NCBI GenBank assembly: GCA_015501075.1
Contig: JADNYJ010000087.1
Location: forward strand, 62,001-126,000
Source: Gymnopilus junonius
Taxonomy: Eukaryota > Basidiomycota > Agaricomycetes > Agaricales > Galerinaceae
Direction: 5' to 3'
Length of the DNA: 64,000 bases
Position numbers and translations under genes: made by a program. Positions 58,176-64,000 of this stretch are shown here, one piece after another. Position 1 is the first letter of the stretch; the number at the start of each line of letters is the position of its first letter. Below the pieces are notes generated by a model. It searched no databases. It saw only the letters and a program-made list of their open reading frames with translations, and had not been told where the DNA came from.

Positions 58176-59868
58176 ATGATAATAGTGGCACACGACTTGA
58201 ATGATTCCCAAAAGTTGAGCTCTGCCATCTGTGCGGGGATGAGTAAACAAAAGATTGGCGGATCTTTCACCTTATCTGCGAGTGATACACACTTTTTCGA
58301 ACTTACTCCTCACCCGTCATCATCAAGCATGACTCCAGTGTTGTCTCCAGGATTTTCGTCGTCATCTTCTCTGACCACCCCCTCATCAATCTCACGACAG
58401 CTTTCTTCGAATTCCGTACAAACACTAGCAGATTTTCTGGTATCTGCCTCCACCGCTCGTCTCGCCGAAAACAACGTTGAAGTCGTCAGAGAGGAGGGGC
58501 TACGCCATGCAAAGCTTAAATTAGACGCCAGGTGAGAAGGTTTTGCTCAATTCACGTTTGTTCAGCTCCCGTCATTGGCAGCTCAACAGAAAACAACATG
58601 GATGAGGGAATCATGGTCCGGTTCTGTTACTAGTCTGCCGACATTCATCTAACGCGTTCTTCTTTTCTCTTCAAGACACTATAAGAAGTCGCAATTCAGT
58701 CTTCAGCTGCTCGAAATTCTTCGAAATTTACACATTCGCACATGGTCAACAGCTCAAATCTCACCAGAAGACATCATTATCCGTAAAGTTTCTGGGGCAC
58801 TCACCAATGCCGTCTTTTTCGTGTCATGCCCAACCGTTCCGGCTGCCCGCACACTCTTACTACGAGTATACGGTTCATCTTCCGGTTGTCTTATTTCTCG
58901 ACCACGAGAACTCCATATCCTTCATGCTCTTTCATCACAGTACAAGATTGGTCCTCGAGTTTATGGAACTTTTGATAACGGAAGAATTGAAGAGTATTTT
59001 GATTCAGTCACCTTGACTGCGGCTGAAATTCGTGATCCACAAACCAGTCAATGGATTGGCGCACGAATGGCAGAACTTCATTTTGTCGATATAGACGTTG
59101 TCTATGGAACAGATTCACTCAATTCAAATGAAAGCCGTCACTTTGAAACAGTGGCAAATATTTCTTCTTGGCTAGGTCCAGCAGAGGAAGTGCTCAAGTT
59201 ACCTGGTGTCGATAGCGCCATTGTACACAAGCTGGACTTACCTAGATTCAGAGCCGAATGGGAACGGTACCTTACGTGGGCCTTAAGTCGACCTCATACA
59301 TTTGGTACTAGACGAGTATTTGCTCATAATGACGCTCAGTATGGAAATTTACTGAGACTCAAGGACGGCAGCGAAGGCCTGGACGAGCATCGCCAAGTCA
59401 GTATCTTCTTTTTCGGATAGAAAATCTTTCATTCACCAATTTAATCTCAAGATCATCGTCGTCGATTTTGAATATGCAGGCCCAAATCCAGCTGCCTATG
59501 ACATTGCGAATCATTTCCATGAATGGACAGCAAACTATCACTGTTTAACTCCACATGTCCTTACGCCATCAAAATATCCGACGATTGAAGAGCGTCGTAA
59601 TTTCTACGATTCTTATATTCGACATGCGGCAATGTTGGCAGAAGACCCTGGATTGAATGAGATGGACCTTGCGGATAGGATTGCAGAGTTAGACAGGGAC
59701 GTTCTTATCTGGGGCGCTGCCTCCCATGCTGGTTGGGCCATCTGGGGGATCGTGCAAGCGAGGGAAGATGTGGAAGCAGGTGTCACCGAGCCGGAGTTCG
59801 ATTATCTCGGTTATGCCTTCGGTAGAATGGCAGCTTTCCGTAAGGATTTACAGCGATTTGGAATCTAA
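58176..59868 (+). CDS. CKI1: Choline/ethanolamine kinase
   Basis: First step of the Kennedy pathway for phosphatidylcholine or phosphatidylethanolamine. A Ser/Thr/Pro-rich N-terminal extension of about 100 residues precedes LLEILRNLHIRTWSTAQI. The phosphotransferase signatures are present: SGALTNAVFFVS (nucleotide loop), LLLRVYGSSS with the Lys/Arg-equivalent, VFAHNDAQYGNLL (Brenner-type catalytic loop) and IIVVDFEYAGPNPAAYDIAN with HFHEW, the choline kinase motif. The final exon carries DVLIWGAASHAGWAIWG and a C terminus with YAFGRMAAFRK. The ATG at 58176 is one option; MSKQ about 63 bp downstream is another. Choline versus ethanolamine specificity is not settled by these motifs. The TAA is at 59866-59868. 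Confidence 0.9.
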
Positions 59869-60468
59869 TGTCCTGGCTTTTATTGGTATTCTACGCTGTC
59901 TTTCTTGCTTAATGTTTTCGGGAATCATTAGACCGTCACCGGTTATCCGGCTCTTTCACAATAATGTTGCGTAATTTTTGATATAGAGTAGAAATCGACT
60001 CACTACCAGATCCTAGGAACGATATACTAAGAAATAATTTAAGGATACTGAATCATAATTGAATTGAGTGGAATAAAAACATGATGTTAGCCGACGACGA
60101 TTGCGATGTAAGAAAGAAAGAATAACGTAGAACTAAGTAGTGGTGAAGAATCAGGGTCTTGTAGCAAGATCGGACGCAGGTCGTGAGGGTCGTTTTTATA
60201 CGGAACAGGTGGAGAGAGAAAGAGTTAGAAGGAAGAGAAAGTCGAGACGCAGAGGGTTACTGTAATGTAAGCGTGTACGTTGCAGGATCCAACCTAATGG
60301 AGGGTAAAACAGAAAAAAAAAGCTATAGCACATTTCAAATCACAGCAGCGATACAAAATGTCCGACCACGCGGGCAACAAGAAAAGAAAGGGAAATAAAA
60401 CAGATGTAGAGACGATGACGATGGAGATGGGCAATGAAAAGATGAAGTTCATAAATCAGATCCAAAAA

Positions 60469-63271
60469 TTAAACCCAGTTTTTCTCGTGGAGACGCGTCG
60501 ATCCCACTGCTAGCTCAGTGCTAGACCAGGGCGAGTTCGACATAATCTCCCCAGCAGCATTCGTTGCATGGGGGTAAGCAGACGCGGTCGAGAGGTGGCT
60601 ACTCCGTGTGATACTGCCCCAATTACCAGCGCTGCCAGCACGGACATGGCCATTGCCTCTCGCCGGTGCTGGCTGGACATTGTCATTTATGTTGTGCCCA
60701 AATGCGTGGCCGGAAGCCGGAGGCGATGGGCTAAAGTTAAGGTCTACATCCGAGCCGTTGAAGGAATGACGAGGGTTGGAATTTGTAGTAGACGAAGTGC
60801 TATTCTTCTTCTGATGCTAGTAAAGTATCTAGATTTGAGTACCCCTGTTCAGACGATTTTGTTTAATTGATTTCTTACATTTGGATAGCCCACGATCTCC
60901 ATTCTAGCAAGATTGTGCCTCCCCAAGTCTGGGCCAGCGGTGACAGGCGCAGGCGACTTGGCTGTGATATGCTCAGGGGCAGGAAGTAGGATACCGTTAC
61001 TTGCGAAAGAGGGGTAAGCAGACTTGTTCTGCTTCATAGACACGCCATCCAAGACAGTAGTGTCCACTCTCAGAGAGCCGGTGGGCGGACGGGTAAACTG
61101 GAAGCCGTTAGAGGAGTTGGCATCTACGGGTGTAGACGTGCTGTTTGTCGAGGACTCCTGTTGGGAACGTTGGATTCTGGAGAGAAGGGAAATAGACGCC
61201 GAGGTATCAGGGTCGCTATTTGAGCGTTCACGGCCATCCGACTGAGGCTGAGGAGGCGTATTCTCAGCTGCACCAGCGGTCGCCGGAGTATTGGCCGACG
61301 ATAACTCCGTGTGAATGAAACAACATCTCTTGCCATACGGACAAGAGCCAGAAACCCAGAACGTCTTGGTAGGATGGTCAGTATAGTTACTTATCAAGCA
61401 ACTGAGAAAGCCAGTACCTTGCAAATTTCAGTCTTGTACTAAGGCGAAAATATCAGACAAATTGAAGGACTAACAGAAATGGATAAATTTTACCTTGGGG
61501 TGCCTCTGCACTTTACGAAGCTCATCTTCACCATGAGCAAACTGGCACTTGGCGCCATACCGACAAGTTCCCTTTTCTTCCCAGCTGCGGCAAAGCTCAG
61601 TCTTGTACAAGCCTAGTTTCCTGTTGTTGGCGCTGGGACCAGTCGCCCCTGAGGAGCTCGTCGGACTAGCGACACCGGAATCAATAGGAGGATTCGGGGT
61701 AGCAGGAGCAACATTATAGGAACCAGTATACTGCGCTTGGAGACGTGCAGCCATAGCCTGTTGCACGACCAATTCCTGGGGTGCGTAATACTGATTCGGG
61801 TACAATGGCATCGCCTGAGGCATGCCAGGTTGGAACATGCTGGGGTTGAAGGTCTGCATGTTGCTATTGAGCAGCTGAAGGGCAGCAACGTCACGTATCG
61901 CGGAAGGATCGGACGCAGAGTGATGATGATTACCACGGAAGACGTTGTGCTGCTGCTGCACACGAGTAACTGCTGGATGATTCTCGTGAGGCGGGCCTGG
62001 GAGCATCATCTCGTAAAGTTGTTGCGTATTGCCAAGCGATAGGTGAGACGTATGTGCACCTGCATAGCCGAGAGCCTGGGGAGTAGGACCCTGCGGCGCG
62101 AAGTTTCGATTCGTTTGACGATAATTCATGGGAGGAACCGCATTAGTGGGCCTGGAAAACTGTGGTGGGGTAGGACCTCCAGCGACATTGTTCAAAACTA
62201 CATGATTAACGTGGGGCGGAACGGAGGCAAAATTTCGCTGCTGCTGTGCAGAATTGTAATCTAATGGAACGTCGTCACGATCGTTAGCCTGTTGGAGCTG
62301 TGGATTAGGGTAATTGAACGCCTGTTGAGGAATAGGTCGATGAACCTGGTTGCTGAGGGAAGGATACGATAATTGTTCGGCATTTTGTTCACGATACTGG
62401 TTTTGTGACCATTGCTGTTGCATTTGTAGTTCATGGTCGTTATCGCCGACCTGTTGTAAGCGGCGCAAATCGGCACTGGAGAGTCCGCCACTGAAAGAGT
62501 GCGGTCTTTCTTTTGCTTCTGCTGATGGTGCCCCAGCGCTCTTTAAAGGAGGATGCGCTAACAAGGCGTTTCCAGAAATGGAATCACGAGAACTGGAAAA
62601 TGTGGTGTCGGCCGAGGATCCCCTGGAGTGAGAAATTGGGTGCTCTGGAACTTGAGGAGACGATCCGACACTGGTATTGGAGGATGAATCCAACGGGCTA
62701 GAATCGTTGATTGAGTTCATTGCCGCAGCCAGCTTAGACTTTGGAGGTGTACGAATGGGAGCTCGGGCATCGCCATTCTCCGGGGTGACATCACCGATCT
62801 TTAAGCGACCAATGTTGTCGGCGAGGTCCCAAGTCGCAAGATCAACGACCTGTCCGCTGGGGGTGAGACGCCAGCGGCGACCATCACCCGCTACGGCTGA
62901 GCCATCAACCTTTTCTGCAGTACGAGAGGGCATGTTGGAACTGTTTATAGTGGGCAGTTTCTTCAAAGTACGAGGCAAGGGACTAGGAGTGGTATCTGCT
63001 TGAACAGTGGTATCTGAAATCGATTCTTGCCAATTCTAAACGTCAAATCAGCAGAGAAAAATGAGCAAAAAGTGTCAAGAACACGTGGCGGGGCTGTGGG
63101 CGGGCGCACCTCAAAACCGACTTTGGTGTTGGGGTCGTGGGGATAGAACCAGCCAAATGAATCTTTGAAGACTTGGGTGCGGGGAGAAAGAGAAATGTAG
63201 GATAATAGTTCTTGAGCGGGCAGGGTGTACTGAGGGGTAGTTGATGATGAATTCGTGACTGTATCGTACAT
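60469..63271 (-). CDS. Tandem CCCH zinc-finger mRNA-binding protein (TTP/Zfs1-like)
   Basis: Binds AU-rich elements and promotes mRNA decay in animals and yeasts. Starts [20 protein letters not shown]; early exons give [21 protein letters not shown] long Gln/Pro/Ser-rich middle (about 350 residues) carries poly-Q-like stretches and many short Pro motifs. Near residue 510 two zinc fingers follow each other: [20 protein letters not shown] then [10 protein letters not shown], and [20 protein letters not shown] then CCFIHTE, both of the C-x8-C-x5-C-x3-H form with the YKTE lead-in and normal spacing. The rest is Ser/Pro/Asn-rich with a C terminus ending HEKNWV before the TAA at 60469-60471. The start lies about 730 bp from the window end. 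At most four introns are needed. Confidence 0.92.
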
Positions 63272-64000
63272 TTACTGCGGGTCAGAACAGCGTTCTTGAG
63301 GAAAGAAATGGAGAAACAGAACACAGAAGCACTGACCAAGTAAATTAAAGACCTGTTGTGATTCCGATGCTGATTGCGAGATAAAAAGTAGAGTACGAAC
63401 GCGGAGGATATGTGTTAGATAGGACCTCTTTGCAGCAGAGTGGGCGCAGGGACGGGGAGATAGGTATAAAAAAGCAAGTAGACGTGAAGGAAAATCGTGA
63501 GTATCGTGTCTTGAGGATAAAAGAGGACGGGGAGTGATGTGAGGAGAAGGCGAGGCAGGGGGCAGGCGTCCGCTCAACCTTTTTGATCGCGGCAACGTGC
63601 CCTTCTTAACCTCGGCTTTCCCCAACAATTTATCACGTCAGCCGTGTCCCAGTAATCCGCTCCTCTATCGATGGATGAATGTAAACCACCGCCGTCCTGA
63701 AAGCACTGACCGTTGTTCCAGCCATCTCTCAGTCTGTCCTCTCCGTTCGTTACCTATTTCGGTCCCAGTTCACACTCCGATGAGAGCATCGATGTGAAAT
63801 AAAACACGCCGCAGATTATCACCCCAAGTTCCTATGGTCACCGCATATTCTTGTCTTCTGCAGCCATCATCGATTGTGACGATCTGCATTCTCAGAAACT
63901 CAACTATGGAGGCTTCATCGGTAGGACCCTGTCTGATCTTCCATTTTGCAGCCTCCTGAAATGCTCACCAAGCCTTCTCCAAGTATCATGTGGATTTTAA
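63272..64000. other. Upstream region of the CCCH gene, no gene seen
   Basis: About 730 bp upstream of the CCCH start, with mixed short ORFs and a C/T-rich patch. A possible short plus-strand exon (MEASS) at 63906 is followed by a GT...TTGCAG segment of only 31 nt, too short to trust as an intron. Confidence 0.35.

Noticed and set aside
63906..64000. Possible first exons of a plus-strand gene (MEASS...)
   Set aside because: Would need a 31-nt intron, too short to trust; window ends before any further evidence.
1..64000. tRNA, rRNA, CRISPR, IS element or phage genes
   Set aside because: No matching box motifs, repeat arrays or transposase/phage proteins were seen by eye; tRNAscan-SE and Infernal would be decisive.

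Overview
This is nuclear DNA of a filamentous fungus, most likely a basidiomycete and probably an Agaricomycete. The genes are densely packed on both strands. Nearly all are cut into short exons by introns of about 45-65 nt with GT/AG ends. The protein set is typical of that group: a BTG-family protein, class III-type chitinases with CBM5/12-like tails, Blm10, TRAX and a PTS1-tagged thioesterase. I saw no prokaryotic operons, CRISPR array, tRNA or rRNA gene. No retroviral or intact transposon gene was recognised.

Layout, 0-22 kb: the 3' part of a Pro/Ser/Met-rich protein (+), mitochondrial succinyl-CoA ligase beta (-), a DinB-fold protein (+), the class I histone deacetylase RPD3 (+), the nucleotide-excision-repair factor RAD14/XPA (+), a peroxisomal acyl-CoA thioesterase ending in AKL (+), ribosomal protein eS27 (-), a single-exon BTG/Tob protein (+), a poorly resolved 2.3 kb stretch, a small ORF gene, biotin synthase BIO2 (+) and an Rxt2-like protein (+).

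Layout, 21-41 kb: the long proteasome activator BLM10/PA200 gene (+, about 8.6 kb), a HIT-domain protein (-) and TRAX (+) divergent from one 89 bp promoter, an unidentified multi-exon gene containing an in-frame TGA (-), a RING E3 (-) with four CCTAA units just past its stop, a conserved His/Ser-rich fungal protein (-) and a WRN/RNase D-like 3'-5' exonuclease (+).

Layout, 41-64 kb: two tandem GH18 chitinases (-), casein kinase II alpha (-) divergent from a SET-domain protein (+), the mitochondrial J-protein MDJ1 (+), a DHA2-like MFS exporter (+), an isolated USP-like C-terminal fragment (-) in a gene-poor stretch of about 3.3 kb, choline/ethanolamine kinase (+) and a tandem CCCH zinc-finger mRNA-binding protein (-).

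The genes are mostly housekeeping and do not form a metabolic cluster. Two local themes stand out. One is chitin degradation by two adjacent paralogous enzymes with different tails. The other is very small coding exons: the ATG-only first exon of RPS27, a 15-nt exon in the RING gene, a 19-nt exon in RAD14, and an 8-nt last exon that carries the proteasome-docking C terminus of Blm10. I found no convincing undescribed system. The most useful leads are these micro-exons, the unidentified gene at 33.3-34.75 kb, and the orphan USP-like fragment. Splice sites were assigned by eye from reading-frame continuity, so exon edges need transcript support.
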